From: Megaustenia siamemsis
Taxonomy: Eukaryota > Mollusca > Gastropoda > Stylommatophora > Ariophantidae
Assembly: GCA_032433765.1 (NCBI GenBank)
Contig: JAVIAB010000051.1
Location: 153,025,921 to 153,089,920 of the forward strand
Length of the DNA: 64,000 nucleotides
Direction: 5' to 3'
This document shows positions 9,675 through 21,193 of the stretch, piece after piece (the first letter of the stretch is position 1; every line of letters begins with the position of its first letter). Both the position numbers and the translations under genes were made by a program. The notes beneath the pieces were generated by a model. It was given only the letters and a program-made list of their open reading frames with translations, did not search any database and was not told where the DNA came from.

Positions 9675-11745
9675 ATAATTCTTCTCCTTATACTAAGTGC
9701 CAGCTCTGTACCATATACATACTTCTCCTTACATTAAGTGCCAGCTCTGTACCATGTATATACTTCTCCTTACATTAAGTTCCAGTTCTGTACCATATAT
9801 ATACTTCTCCTTACATTAAGTGCTAGCTACATTAAGTGCTAGCTCTGTACCATATACATACTTCTCCTTACATTAAGTGCCAGCTTTGTACCATATACAT
9901 ACTTCTCCTTATACTAAGTGCTAGCTCTGTACCATATACATACTTCTCCTTACATTAAGTGCCAGCTCTGTACCATGTATATACTTCTCCTTACATTAAG
10001 TTCCAGTTCTGTACCATATATATACTTCTCCTTACATTAAGTGCCAGCTCTGTACCACATACATACTTCTACTTATGCTAGGTGTAAGTTCTGTACAACA
10101 TACATACTCCTACTCCTTACACTAAGTGCCAGCTCTCTACAACATTAATACACCTCCTCCTTACACTAAGTGCCAGCTCTCTATAATATACATACTCCTC
10201 CTCCTTACACTATCTGCCAGCTTTTTACTACATACATACTCCTACACCTTACATTAAGTGCCACCTCTCTACCACATAGAAACCTCTTCTCCTTACACAA
10301 AGTGCCAGCTCTCTACTACATAGAAACATCTTCTTGCACTAAGTGTCAGCTCTCTACTACATAGATACATCTTCATATTACATACACTAGGTGCCAGCTC
10401 TCTACTACATAGAAACCTTTTCTCCTTGCACTAAGTGCCAGCTCTCTACTACATAGATACCTCTTCTCCTTGCTCTAAGTGCCAGCTCTCTACTACATAG
10501 AAACCTCTTCTCCTTGCACTAAGTGCCAGCTCTCTACTACATAGAAACCTCTTCTCATTGCACTAAGTGCCAGCTCTCTATTACATAGAAACCTCTTCTT
10601 CTTGCACTAAGTGCCAGCTCTCTACTACATAGATACCTCTTCTCCTTGCACTAAGTGCCAGCTCTCTACTGCATAGATACCTCTTCTCCTTGCACTAAGT
10701 GCCAGCTCTCTACTACATAGAAACATCTTCATATTACATACACTAAGTGCCAGCTCTCTACTACATAGAAACCTCTTCTCCTTGCACTAAGTGCCAGCTC
10801 TCTACTGCATAGATACCTCTTCTCCTTGCACTAAGTGCCAGCTCTCTACTACATAGAAACATCTTCATATTACACTAAGTGCCAGCTCTCTACTACATAG
10901 AAACATCTTCATATTACACTAAGTGCCAGCTCTCTACTACATAGAAACATCTTCATATTACACTAAGTGCCAGCTCTCTACTACATAGAAACCTCTTCTT
11001 CTTGCACTAAGTGCCAGCTCTCTATTACATAGAAACCTCTTCTTCTTGCACTAAGTGCCAGCTCTCTACTACATAGAAACTCTTCTTCTTGCACTAAGTG
11101 CCAGCTCTCTATTACATAGAAACCTCTTCTTCTTGCACTAAGTGCCAGCTCTCTACTACATAGAAACACCTTCTTGCACTAAGTGTCAGCTCTCTACTAC
11201 ATAGATACCTCTTCATATTACATACACTAAGTGCCAGCTCTCTACTACATAGAAACCTCTTCTCCTTGCACTAAGTGCCAGCTCTCTACTGCATAGATAC
11301 CTCTTCTCCTTGCACTAAGTGCCAGCTCTCTACTACATAGAAACATCTTCATATTACACTAAGTGCCAGCTCTCTACTACATAGAAACATCTTCATATTA
11401 CACTAAGTGCCAGCTCTCTACTACATAGAAACATCTTCATATTACACTAAGTGCCAGCTCTCTACTACATAGATACCTCTTCTCCTTGCACTAAGTGCCA
11501 GCTCTCTACTACATAGAAACCTCTTCTCCTTGCACTAAGTGCCAGCTCTCTACTACATAGAAACCTTTTCTCCTTACACTAAGTGCCAGCTCTCTACTAC
11601 ATAGAAACCTCTTCTCCTTACACTAAGTGCCAGCTCTCTACTACATAGAAACATCTTCATATTACACTAAGTGCCAACTGTCTACCACATATATACCTCT
11701 TCTCCTTACACTAAGTGCCAGCTCTCTATTACCTAGAGACCCTCG
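9675..11745. repeat. Minisatellite, 44-bp unit, about 47 copies
   Basis: The unit contains CTAAGTGCCAGCTCTCTACT followed by ACATAGAAACCTCTTCTCCT. Left-end units (9675-10140) are shorter (41-42 bp) and carry TGTACCATATACATAC. Inner units come in two types, ending CTCTTCTCCTTGCA or ATCTTCATATTACA. Blocks are duplicated inside the array: four to five units near 9750 recur 221 bases later, and a rare block near 10322 recurs near 11161. Short frames here are repeat artefacts. Confidence 0.95.
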
Positions 11746-11857
11746 CTTCTTCGCAAGACGAATGGTCGGTACTTTATAAATAAACAATCTGTACACTCTC
11801 AGGTAGCTAACTATTGAATATGTTTTCTGTACACGAAGTGTACAAATGTGTAGAATA

Positions 11858-12126
11858 AAAAATAAAGTAAGTAAAGAGCCCAGTCACGCCCAGTGGCATA
11901 TAGGGAATATGTTGTTAGTGACAATAATTTGTATAGACCTTCGGCACATGATTTTGGGGTAATGTGGTCGGTATTATTACGCCCGTGCCGCTTTACTTTC
12001 CCAGAAAAAAAAAATCCGTACCCATTTAAGGCTGGGTTTAACCCGGAAGCCGTCGGTTGGGATAAAACCCGACCTCTTGTCCTTTGTAGTCCAGTTCACT
12101 AACCACTGAGCTATCGTGGTTCTCAT
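11858..12126 (-). mobile_element. SINE family S1, copy b
   Basis: Minus-strand S1 copy with tRNA-like head at 12050-12126 and the 3' part at the left. ACAAATGTGTAGAATA (11842-11857) and ACAAATTTGTAGAATA (12127-12142) form a 16-bp target-site duplication with one mismatch. Box A (AGCTCAGTGGTTAG on its strand) and the central domain are well kept. Confidence 0.9.
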
Positions 12127-12142
12127 ACAAATTTGTAGAATA

Positions 12143-13035
12143 GAGAATTCTAAATAACGCAACGAACATTACGATTTCTAATGTTGGTGTTAAAGTACGA
12201 AATCAAAACGTTGATTAAATTATCACGCACACATTTAACAAAAACAATTTTAATATTTTTTTTTTCACTTTTCGGTTATGCTCTAAATAAGAAGATATCT
12301 GAGCTGTTATCTTGATGAAAGGTGAGTGCAACCCTCGGGAGATGGGTAATTACATTTGTAATCTCCTTAATGAAACTCATTAGTTAACAGGCGGTGCAGG
12401 TAATATGAGTTATCCATTTCTTGTAATCGAGCGGTGGCTGGCCACAAACGAGGAGACAGTAACTCTGCAGGAGCCACTAATTAAAAAGCTGACGCCTTAT
12501 AGAGGGAATGAAACGGCCGAGAAAACATTAATCATTAGATTATATTCTGTTTAGTGCTAATTGTGTTTCAGATCTTTGACTTCAAGCCAGTAATCCGTTT
12601 ACTGGCAAATCATCTAAAGGGGAGATCGACAATTGCTGTCCTCGAGAAAGGTATTTATTTGTTCTTCATTTTCCTCTCGTGCTGAAGACGGCAGAAAGTG
12701 TGGAAGTCATAGTTCTCCGCTATTGACGATTTTCCGCTAGTTTTTGTAGTTGTTTCTTAGTCCCATGGTTGACCCTGACCTTGTAGTTGTTTTGCGTAGC
12801 GATTCTCTTAGGCTGCCTTGTTTTCTTTTATCTGATTATCTCAACACGACGGAGAAGGGTTTCTTCATTCATTCTCATCACATGACCGATGCATTTCCAA
12901 CGCTTTCTTCTTATAAAACTCGACACGTATTCTTGTTTTGATTCGTCTCTTATCTGTTCATTTGAAATGTATTCCTTTTAGGTTGTGTTTGAGATCATAC
13001 AAAGACATTTTTTTCAGACATTTAATTTCCTTTCT
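12143..13035. other. Gene-free, apparently unique region with clustered TAAT motifs
   Basis: No coding frame or repeat is recognised. Between 12295 and 12575 there are many TAATTA/ATTAG/TAATC cores (GGGTAATTACATTTG, CTCATTAGTTAAC, CCACTAATTAAAAAGC, ATTAATCATTAGATT). They resemble homeodomain binding cores, but such motifs are common in AT-rich DNA, so a regulatory role is only a suggestion. Confidence 0.3.
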
Positions 13036-13205
13036 TTTAGTTAGCTGAGTGGCAGTGTTCCCTAGCGTTTGGCTTTTCGTGGCAAGGCGCTGTGCCACTG
13101 AGTACGGGTTCGATCCTGCCTTGGTCCATATTTTTTCTGTTCTTGATTATTTGTCATTTTTTCCGAGTGCTATAAACATACCTCTTCCCCTGAATTGATT
13201 CACTT
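13036..13205 (+). mobile_element. SINE family S3, copy b (best head)
   Basis: A tRNA-like head carries box A (TTAGCTGAGTGGCAG) and box B (GGGTTCGATCC), followed by a T-rich segment (TTATTTGTCATTTTTTCCG), then ATAAACATACCTCTTCCCC and TGAATTGATTCAC. The tail recurs on the minus strand at 688-880 and in the cluster at 34296-34520. The long arm between the boxes suggests a tRNA with an extended variable region or an internal insertion. Confidence 0.65.
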
Positions 13206-13610
13206 CCTTTCTAAAATCTTGGTCTAGAGTCTTTCCATATTTCAGATGGACATGTTAGCACTGGTATCACACAGGAGTTGAACTGTTTAAGTTGTGATCA
13301 TTTACTGAGTACTTTTAGATATCCAGAGGTCGTCAGTTTGTTGAAAGCATTTCCTGCTGAAGAAAGGTGTAGAAAGTTTTTATTTTTGAGGAGGTGCTTA
13401 ACAAAAGTATGGTCGTTCAAATCCGCAAGAGAAAAGGCTTCTGTGTTCCCATAGGGTAGGCCAGGGAAGACTATACATTACATATATATTTTTTGTAGAT
13501 ATAGGACTTTATAAATCATTAAACAATAACAGTAGATCTAATAACAGACAGCATGTACAATGTTGAAATGTATCAAATAAACATAACAAGGTATTAGGCA
13601 AGTGACCTAA
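13206..13610. other. Gene-free sequence
   Basis: AT-rich sequence with no recognisable coding or repeat signal. Confidence 0.4.
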
Positions 13611-13800
13611 GCAGAGACGAGACAAACGATGACGTTTCGACAAAAGACTTCATCGGGTAACAAAAAATATAAATACACAAACACACACACAAAAGCCTTC
13701 ATCGGGTACCAAATAAATATAAATTCACAAACACACACGCACAAAAGCCTTCATCGGGTACCAAAATTATAAATACACAAACACACACACAAACGCCAAG
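13600..13800 (-). repeat. Hammerhead-like dispersed repeat, copy 1
   Basis: On the minus strand this contains CCGATGA, an 11-base spacer, then GAAACGTC and GTTTGTCTCG, matching the repeat at 22490-22600 and 49235-49345. The CTTCATCGGGTA block is repeated three times (13647, 13697, 13748), with CA-rich spacers between. Compared with a hammerhead core (CTGATGA...GAAA), the second base is changed and the stem has a mismatch, so this copy is probably inactive. Confidence 0.5.
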
Positions 13801-14465
13801 CGTCTATCGCAAAACATCCTTTTCCCCCCTTCACCTACACTCCTATATTTTTCCAAGTACAATAGTCCCTAATTTCAAGAATAGGAAATCGTTGTTAGTT
13901 GAGGTCATCGCGTGAGTGCAATCACTGCCGCACCTTTCTATGTTAAGTGAAGTGTTGTTGCAACTCCTCCCATTGATATATCTCATTTATCACAGTGTTG
14001 ACCTATAGCGCGTGTCAAATACGATAAAGGTTATATAAAAACAAACACTATGGCCAGTGATATTATCAAAACAAATACTTTATGACCAACGGACTAGTAG
14101 CGTGTATTGCGTTGATGTGATGAACCAATGGATGAGTCATGGTCGTATGGACACTTCACCGTTTCACTCATAGCGACGCATATTTTCTATTGCAAATGTT
14201 TACTGCTGTTCTGGAACTTTCTATAATTGTTTCACTGTGGTCAACCACAGTAATTGGAACAGCTACTGTGAGTCCACCGTACAAGTTTCATCGATCTTGG
14301 TTCAGATGAAATCTAATTGCTGATCATCAAACAATTTAATGAATATCTGAATTGACGAATTGCTGAGGGAGTTCTCAGTAGGATGTCTTTTGTTTGACGT
14401 GCAGCTTGTACTCACACACATTTTATGAATGCATGTTCTTGTCCATATTATTTTATTTCTTCCTT
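13801..14465. other. Gene-free sequence
   Basis: No coding domain or repeat was recognised. Confidence 0.4.
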
Positions 14466-14467
14466 CT

Positions 14468-14566
14468 GTGGAAACCTTCACTGTTGCCAAAGCTGTCAAA
14501 CCTTCACTGTTGCCAAAGCTGTCAAACCTTCACTGTTGCCAAAGCTGTCAAAGCTTCACTGTTGTC
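14468..14566. repeat. Short tandem repeat, 26-bp unit, 3.7 copies
   Basis: The unit is AAACCTTCACTGTTGCCAAA plus GCTGTC. It ends a few bases before the left end of the mariner element at 14579. Confidence 0.9.
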
Positions 14567-14578
14567 ATTTACCTAAAA

Positions 14579-15868
14579 TACGAGGGGCCCTAAAAAGGTA
14601 ATGCACCACATCGCTTTTATAATAAACATAGAAGCATGAAATTTTGCATTTTAAATATAGCACGTTTCACTTGTGTGCACCAAATTGCATTGCAATCGAC
14701 CAAATTAATTGGTAATTCGATAAATAAATGGACGAATTGTGATATAATTTCTCGTTTTAGAGAAGGAGACTGTTGAGAACATTCCCAAGCCGCTATGTGA
14801 ATGGAAGTTGTGTAGTTGACAGAAGCAAGGTAAGTTGCTGGGTTCAGAGAATTAAAAAATCGGAAAGCGTAGATACGGAGCTTCTTGATCGGTCGCCCGC
14901 GCTATGGACGCCTGCAACAACCACCAAAGCAGAAATGTTGAAATGCGCTGAGGGCATTAATGTTGATGATAGGCATATCACAACTCAACAACCGGCCTTA
15001 AAGTTGTCAGTCAGCATTGGTAGTGTAAATGCGATTATAAAAACTCTCGTATTCTCTAATGTTTGTGCAAACTGGGTTCCACGAAATCTCACAAATGAGC
15101 ACCGATTGCAGAGGCAACCAGTTTCTTCTGAACTGTTGGAGCGTTTCAATGAAGATGGAGAGATCTTTTTGGCTAAGATTGTTACAGGTGACGAAACCTG
15201 ACCACATCATTTTTAAACTGAGACAAAAAAAAAACAGTCAAAAACAGTGGCATCATCCGAAGAAAAAAAATTCAAGATCTCATTCAGCTGGAAAGGTCAT
15301 GGTCACTATCTTTTGGGACAATGAAGGTGCGTTTCATGTGTATGTTATGCCAAGAGGAGAGACAATCAATTCGCAACCTAACATCATCATATTGAAAACA
15401 ACTAAATGAATGTTTCCGCAGAGCTCGGCCGCACAAGAATCCAGCAGACCTGCTTCTCCTTCACGACAATACGCGCCCTCACACAAGTCTGGCAACGCGG
15501 GAAACAATCACTATATTGGTTTGAACTGTACTCCCCTATCCACCATACAGCCCTGATCTGGCAATCTCTGATTTCCATCTCTTTAATCCACTTAAAGATT
15601 CCCTCCGTGGAACAAGGTTTAAAGATGATGAACAAGTGATTCATGCAGCAAAGAAATGGCTACACGATCAAGACGACTACTAATGGCTAGGAATACATGC
15701 ACTTGTTGCGCGCTGGCGTAAAGCTGTGCAAGTGGGTGGGGATTATGTTGAATGATACCGATGTTTACATGACATATCTATATATACCGTGTAAAAATTT
15801 CATATTTTTTTAATCAGCGGTTCCCGAGAAAACTGAAGTGTTGCATTACTTTCTGAATGCACTAAGTA
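14579..15868 (+). mobile_element. Degenerate mariner transposon
   Basis: A 1.29 kb Tc1/mariner-class DNA transposon. Imperfect terminal inverted repeats are visible: AAAAAGGTAATGCACCAC at 14592-14609, and on the opposite strand at the right end CAGAAAGTAATGCAACAC (15837-15854). TA dinucleotides lie next to both outer ends (14579-14580 and about 15867), as expected of mariner targets. The interior encodes a damaged DD34D transposase. Confidence 0.85.
14773..15755 (+). pseudogene. Mariner transposase, frameshifted
   Basis: The remnant of a cut-and-paste transposase acting on mariner ends. The first frame (14773-15201) shows an N-terminal DNA-binding part (RSKVSCWVQRIKKSES), WVPRNLTNEH and the first catalytic Asp in IVTGDET (codon 15190-15192). 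After frameshifts come the second Asp in LLHDNTRPHT (15465-15467) and the third in YSPDLAISDFHLF (15570-15572). Thirty-four codons separate the second and third Asp, the DD34D spacing of true mariners. The final GGDYVE precedes the stop at 15753-15755. At least two frameshifts and a TGA between the second and third Asp make it inactive. The N-terminal start is not resolved. Confidence 0.85.
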
Positions 15869-15869
15869 C

Positions 15870-16265
15870 ATGTCCGTAACTATCTACTACAAGTAATATA
15901 TAGTGAGCTTGCTATTCCAACACAATCAAATTAAACAATAGCAAACTATAGTTTAGTTAAGTATCATCATGTTCCACACTTTGCGTTTGTTCCGAGTGGC
16001 CACACACATCTCACCAAGCCAGAAGCTTATACAAGGAGAGCAGGGCAGGCGTGGTTGACCTAAGAGAAGATAACCAGACCTTGATGTGATGGCTGCTAAT
16101 TAACTGGAGTCTCTACCAGGTTTGCTCATTAGCTGCACATTACAGTGTAGTTAACATCGGCACTAGATTTCGTTGAGCTGGGATTGTGCAGTGAATCGCT
16201 ACAGCTTTAGGTGTCTGCGTTCGTGGGCATCACAATCTGTGTGCTTAAGGTCCAGGAGCAGCCGC
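15870..16265. other. Gene-free sequence
   Basis: Unique-looking sequence between the mariner and the 39-bp array; no features seen. Confidence 0.4.
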
Positions 16266-16270
16266 AGATT

Positions 16271-16912
16271 CCGTGACTTCCACCTGTTCTTTATATAATG
16301 TGGGCTTGGACAGTGTTTCCACCTGTTCTCTTTATAATGTGGGCTTGGTCGGTGTTTCCACCAGTTCTCTTTATAATGTGGGCTTGGTAGGTGTTTCCAA
16401 CTGTTCTCTTTATAACGTGGGCTTGTACAGTGTTTCCACCTATTGTCTTTATAATGTGGGCTTGGACAGTGTTTCCACCTGTTCTCTTTATAATGTGGGC
16501 TTGATCGGTGTTTCCACCTAATCTCTTCATAATGTGGGCTTGGACAGTATTTCCACATTTTGTCTTCATAATGTGGGCTTGGGCAGTGTTTTCACATGTT
16601 GTCTTCATAATGTGCGCTTGGACAGTGTTTCCACCTATTCTCTTCATAATGTGGGCTGGGACAGTGTTTTCACTTGTTGTCTTCATAATGTAGGCTTGGA
16701 CAGTATTTCCACATTTTGTCTTCATTATGTGGGCTTGGGCAGTATTTCTACCTATTCTCTTTATAATGTGGGCTTGGACAGTATTTCTACCTATTCTCTT
16801 CATAATGTGGGCTTGGACAGTGTTTCTAACTACTCTCTTCATAATTTGGGCTGGGACAGTATTTCTACCTATTCTCTTCATAATGTGGGTTGGGACAGTG
16901 TTTCCAGCTGAA
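16271..16912. repeat. Minisatellite, 39-bp unit, about 16 copies
   Basis: The unit is TCTCTTTATAATGTGGGCTT then GGACAGTGTTTCCACCTGT. Because 39 is 13 codons, frames on both strands remain open for up to 196 codons; these are artefacts. Units grade from TTTATAATG (left) to TTCATAATG (right). Confidence 0.95.
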
Positions 16913-16914
16913 TA

Positions 16915-17333
16915 GGCAGCACACTAACTGGTGCTGGTGATGTCTTCACAAACAGGACTTGGTCTAGCAGTAGTCAAATCTTCAAAGACTTTAAGGATAG
17001 CCAGCACGACATTTCTGATCGGTAGGGGAAAGTCTAATTGCAGATGAATAATGAGAAAACGAATTAGTCAACGTGTCATCTGAACCAGTCAGTAGTGAGT
17101 TCCGACCTCCAGTTGTAACGAAGAAACAAGCCATGTCAAGGTGTAGAAACGCTGTGACGTGGCTTTTGATCGCAGACTTTCTTACATCCTTAGGCAGCTC
17201 TTGCTGAGATGGAAACGAGATCTAGGGATAATAAAAACTAAGGCATCTGGGCTGGGCAGCGAAAGCAGAGACTACCTATTTTCCATTCACTATTTGATGT
17301 TGAATGTTGATGATGATGTCCCGAATATACAGG
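16915..17333. other. Gene-free sequence
   Basis: No feature recognised between the 39-bp array and the foldback structure. Confidence 0.4.
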
Positions 17334-17850
17334 TGCAAATGGTGGGGTGTAACGGACACTCCTACAAGGTATAGTGAGTGCTTTACAAAAAAGGAACACG
17401 GCAAAATACTGCCGTTTCGTCCTACATGCAACAGAAACGGACAACACAATAAAAATAAACACCGCTAAATCTAGAATGAACGGGACAAGCAAATCAAGAA
17501 GAAATAAAAAGAGGGATTAAAAACAAAAAATGATAAAATAAAAGGGATATGTACTACATTATAAAAGAATAGAAATAGATAATATATAAAAATTAGTAAA
17601 CTACAGATTAGTAAATTTACAAATTAGTAAAGTACTTTTATCATTTCATTTCTTATCCCTTTTTTTATTTCTCTTTGATTTACTTGTCATGCTCATCTTA
17701 GATGTAGCAGAGTTTATCTTTATTTCGTTGTCTGTTTGTGTCGTTCTCGTTTTGTGAAGAAGGCCGCATGTAGGCCGAAACGTCTGCATTTTGTTGTGTT
17801 CCTGTTTTGTAAACACAGTAGAGTGTACATTACACCACTTGCTCCTTGTT
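17334..17850. repeat. Large imperfect inverted repeat (foldback element)
   Basis: The left arm (about 17334-17516) and right arm (about 17650-17850) are imperfect reverse complements. Paired blocks include GGAACACGGCAAAATACTG with the complement of CATTTTGTTGTGTTCC, and AAATCAAGAAGAAATAAAAA with the complement of TTTTTATTTCTCTTTGATTT. About 130 bp of very AT-rich DNA separates the arms. The right arm has a small hairpin GGCCGCATGTAGGCC followed by GAAACGTC. It could be two opposed copies of one repeat or a foldback transposon. Confidence 0.65.
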
Positions 17851-17949
17851 ATCAACTTTACCGCAGATTTGCAATCATTTGCCTGTTGCCTATTTCCCAT
17901 TACACAGTGTCAACGGAAGAAACACGGGCAATGTAACATATACTAGATC

Positions 17950-18075
17950 GCACAAGAGACTGAGATATATGCCTGGACTACAGTTAATATATTTCAAACA
18001 TAGCCAAGACCGAATCGCATGCAGACAGATAATAATAAACGAATATTATTATAGAGGGAAACTTCCCAGGTGATC
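17950..18075. repeat. Dispersed repeat D1, copy c (end part)
   Basis: Matches 600-687 through AATAATAAACGAATATTATT, ATAGAGGGAAACTTCC and nearby bases. It abuts the LINE-D1 fragment. Confidence 0.55.
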
Positions 18076-18079
18076 AGCG

Positions 18080-19960
18080 AATAAACTTCAGGTCCTATCC
18101 AGCACCATCGTCTTCGCTGTAACTCTTTATCCACTGACATTTGAATAGTACTTTGCCATAATTTTGTTAGTGATATTGTCCTGCCATTTCCATCCTTTTA
18201 TTCTGCGCAAGCATCTATTAAGGAAGGTCTGTATCTTCATGATCGTTAGTTTTGCTGTTCTCAATGTTTCACAACCATATAATAAGACTGACTTAACATT
18301 GGAGTTGAAAAAATTGTTATTTTTGTATTTAACCTAATTTCTTTGGATTTCAATGATTCCCAGTGCAGTGAATGCTCCTCTACTTTTGATGTCCTTATTG
18401 TGGTGTCATTCTTTGCTCCTCCTTCTTTATCTATATTACTGCCTAGATTTTTGTAAGATTGTACGTTTAGTAGAGGGTTTTCTCCTATCATTATTTGGTT
18501 ATTGCCAACTGCATTAATTCTCATAATTTTTATCTTATATCTATTTTTTGCAGTCCCAGCTGTTGTGATCTCTCATCAAGTATGCTCATTTTATCTTCCA
18601 TCTGTTGATGGTTGTGTGACAGGTGAGCTATGTCATCAGCAAAGTGTAAATCATCAAGTTGTTTGGTCAGTGACCACTGGATTTCATTTCTGTTATTTTG
18701 AGTTATGTTCATAATCCAATCTATGGCCAGTAGAAAGAGAAATGAAGATAGAAGGCATCCCTGCATTATTCCTTTTCTTATTTCAAATACTTCTGTAAGC
18801 TGCCCTTCGTGCACAACATTACATTTAATTCCTTCATACATTGTTCTTATCAGTTTAATAAACTTTATGGGGATTCCGTAATGACTCAGCAACTTCCAAA
18901 GCATTCTTCTGTCTAAACTATCAAATGCCTTTTACAATCTATGAACTCTATATAAAGACTGTAATTCTATGCTTTGTTCAACTATTATAAGTAGGGTAGT
19001 TATTTGATCAGCACATGATCTGTTTTTTCCTAAAACCTGTTTGTTTATCTCTCAAATGTTTTTCGATAGCCTCTTTTTAGTCTCCAGAATGATTCTGCTT
19101 AGTATTTTTCCTGGCACTGATTGTGAAATAATTCCCCTATAATTTGTGCACTCATGTAAACTTCCTTTCTTTGGTAGTTTGATCAAATAACCTTCTTTCC
19201 AGTCTTTAGGTGTTTCTTCCCCTTCCCATATTTTTCTAGTAGATTATGTAACATCTTAGTAGAGGTTTTAATAGTATGGCTTCTGTAGGAATTTCATCTG
19301 GTCCTGTGGGTTTACCATTTTTAATAGCTTGATGGCTTTCCTTATTTCTTCTTTGCTTGGTTTTCCACAGTTAACGTGTAACTCTTCTTCTGCTGGTAGT
19401 ATATCTGGAGGGTTATTTGAGCCGGGTCTATTCAAAAGTTCTTCCAAATACTCTTTCCGTCTCTCCATTTGTTCCCTTATATTACTAAGCAATTTTCCTT
19501 TATTATCTTTAATAAAGGCATTGATCGATTTGTATGGTCCGCTTAATTTGTTTTTCCTGTTGTACAGTTCTTTCATATTCCCTTTATTGGCTGCTTCCTC
19601 TGCCTCTTTAGCTAGTTCATCTATATACTATTCCCTATCCCTTTAAATGCATCTTCTCACTTCTTTGTTCACCTCTGTGTAAGTTTCCTGTGTCTTGGCT
19701 TTAGTACATCTCGTTTTGCTTTTATTAATCCCTGCTTTCATATTCTTTCTTTCTTTAATTTTATCCAGGGTCTATGCTGTCATCCATGCCTTATTCTGGC
19801 ATTCTCTTTTCTCCAGGGTTTCCTCGCACGTCTCTTTCCATATATCATTTACCTGTTTCCAGTGATCTTCTATATTTATTGTATTTTCTAGTTGTTGGAG
19901 GACTCGGTATTTGTTTGATACTATAAATACAAATTTATCTTTGTACCCTGCGCTTTGTGA
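18080..19960 (-). mobile_element. LINE-D1, partial non-LTR retrotransposon
   Basis: About 1.9 kb of a minus-strand LINE. In coding order: a region before RT (19576-19268, coiled and basic, with ELYNRKNKLSGPYKS), RT motif B-like KGIMQGCLLSSFLF and catalytic FADDIAHLSHNHQQM (both within 18904-18530), then NVQSYKNLGSNIDKEGG (18524-18261). The C-terminal part beyond 18095 is cut off by repeat D1; the missing part is seen in LINE-D2. Several stops and frameshifts separate the blocks, so it is a fossil. Confidence 0.8.
18530..18904 (-). pseudogene. LINE-D reverse transcriptase core, broken
   Basis: The frame covers the RT fingers-to-palm section, ending in the catalytic FADD box (LHFADDIAHLSH, residues about 87-98). 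In the family this domain polymerises DNA at the target nick. The sequence continues in another frame at 18524-18261 with MRINAVGNN and the YKNLGS block, showing one frameshift directly after the palm. No intact endonuclease is seen. Confidence 0.8.
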
Positions 19961-20029
19961 AACCCTTCATTGAAATACTGTCTACCCTTACACGGCCAAC
20001 TCAGCTACCTAACAAATGTAGCTATCATT

Positions 20030-20175
20030 GTCGATGTCTTTCACGCATGTATACTCGTGACTATAGGGTTACGAACACAACTCGGGAATAAATTGCGTAT
20101 CTGTATTTTCCTATTAAGAACCCGTAAGACTGAATACTTGCGTAGCATATTATGTCCGTGTAGCTGCTGAGAGAG
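20030..20175. repeat. Dispersed repeat D1, copy b
   Basis: Aligns with 440-600: CACGCATGTATACTCGTGAC, GGGTTACGAACACAACTCG, GGGAATAAATTGCG and GAATACTTGCGT are shared with small changes. Confidence 0.6.
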
Positions 20176-20399
20176 AACATCAAATCTATAAGATTTATAT
20201 GTGACCTCAGAGTGGCCGTGGATGAAGGGAAGATTTGATTGTGACGGTAACATAACCAATGGCAGCACACTCGAGATCAGATGACGAGCTTCCAGCATGT
20301 GGACGTTACTCTCGCGAGGGCATCCAATGAATGATTCTGTCGGAGGGCAAATTAGAAAATCGAGAGTTAATGTCCTTCCACAATCTGCTATGAAGAATC

Positions 20400-20800
20400 G
20401 TTTAATTCTGTTGCAGACTGTTCCCATGCCATGACACCAAGCTATCCAGTATCTTCTCTCTTTGTCGTCCTTTTCTTTTTCTGTATTTTGCTAGTTGTAA
20501 CCAAGTATTCCATTATTCCACTTCTCATGATGTGCCCGAAAAAAAATTGGTTGTTTCTTTCTGTTTTTTACGAGCTCCCTTTTTGTGTTGGCCTCTTTGA
20601 TAATTTCTTCGTTGGTTCATTTAACTGTCCAGGTAATTTCAACATTTTTCTGAGATATCCCATCTCTGTGGCCTCTAATAATATTTTCATTTGTTTGTCC
20701 ACTGACTATTATTCGCTTCCATAGGTCATAATTGGCTCTATATAGCACCGATGAACTCTCTTTCACACTTACTTGTTTCATAATATGTTTTTTTTTTAAT
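20400..20800 (-). mobile_element. LINE-C3 fragment
   Basis: Minus-strand LINE-C piece recognised from nucleotide similarity to LINE-C1 and LINE-C8 (CCATGACACCAAGCTATCC, TCTCATGATGTGCCCGAAAA, GAGATATCCCATCTCTGTGG). It lacks the ATG tail, so both ends are truncated. No usable frame remains. Confidence 0.7.
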
Positions 20801-20848
20801 TTTAAGAATGGAGTAGCCAGAACAAAAAGCTTTACTTGCAGAACGATA

Positions 20849-21180
20849 AGTAAGTACCCCCGTCACGCCAAGTGGCGTATAGGGAAATATGGTGTTAGTG
20901 ACCCTATATTTTACAGACCTTCAGCACATGATTTTTTGGGGTAATGTGGTCAGTATTACGCCCGTGCTGCTTTTACTTTCCCAGAAAAAATCCGGTACCC
21001 ATTTAAGGCTGGGTGAACCCGGAGCCGTCGGTTGGGATCGAACCCTACCCCTTGTCCGTAGTAGTCCAGTTCACTAACCACTGAGCTATCACGGCTCCTA
21101 CTAATTTTTAGGGAATTAGTAAAACCCAGGTGTCCTCGCCAGGATTACGAACCCCGGCTGTTGCCGTGGTAAGCCAACCG
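20849..21180 (-). mobile_element. SINE S1, copy c, with a second head (composite)
   Basis: TTGCAGAACGATA is present at 20836-20848 and 21181-21193, a perfect 13-bp target-site duplication enclosing 332 bp. The left 245 bp is a normal minus-strand S1. The extra 85 bp at its 5' side (21098-21180) is not in other S1 copies and carries a box-B-like GGGGTTCGTAATCC, as if a second tRNA-like unit is fused upstream. The whole unit moved as one. Confidence 0.8.
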
Positions 21181-21193
21181 TTGCAGAACGATA

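Noticed and set aside
16199..16911. Overlapping open frames on both strands
   Set aside because: Produced by the 39-bp unit; equally long frames on both strands argue against selection for protein.
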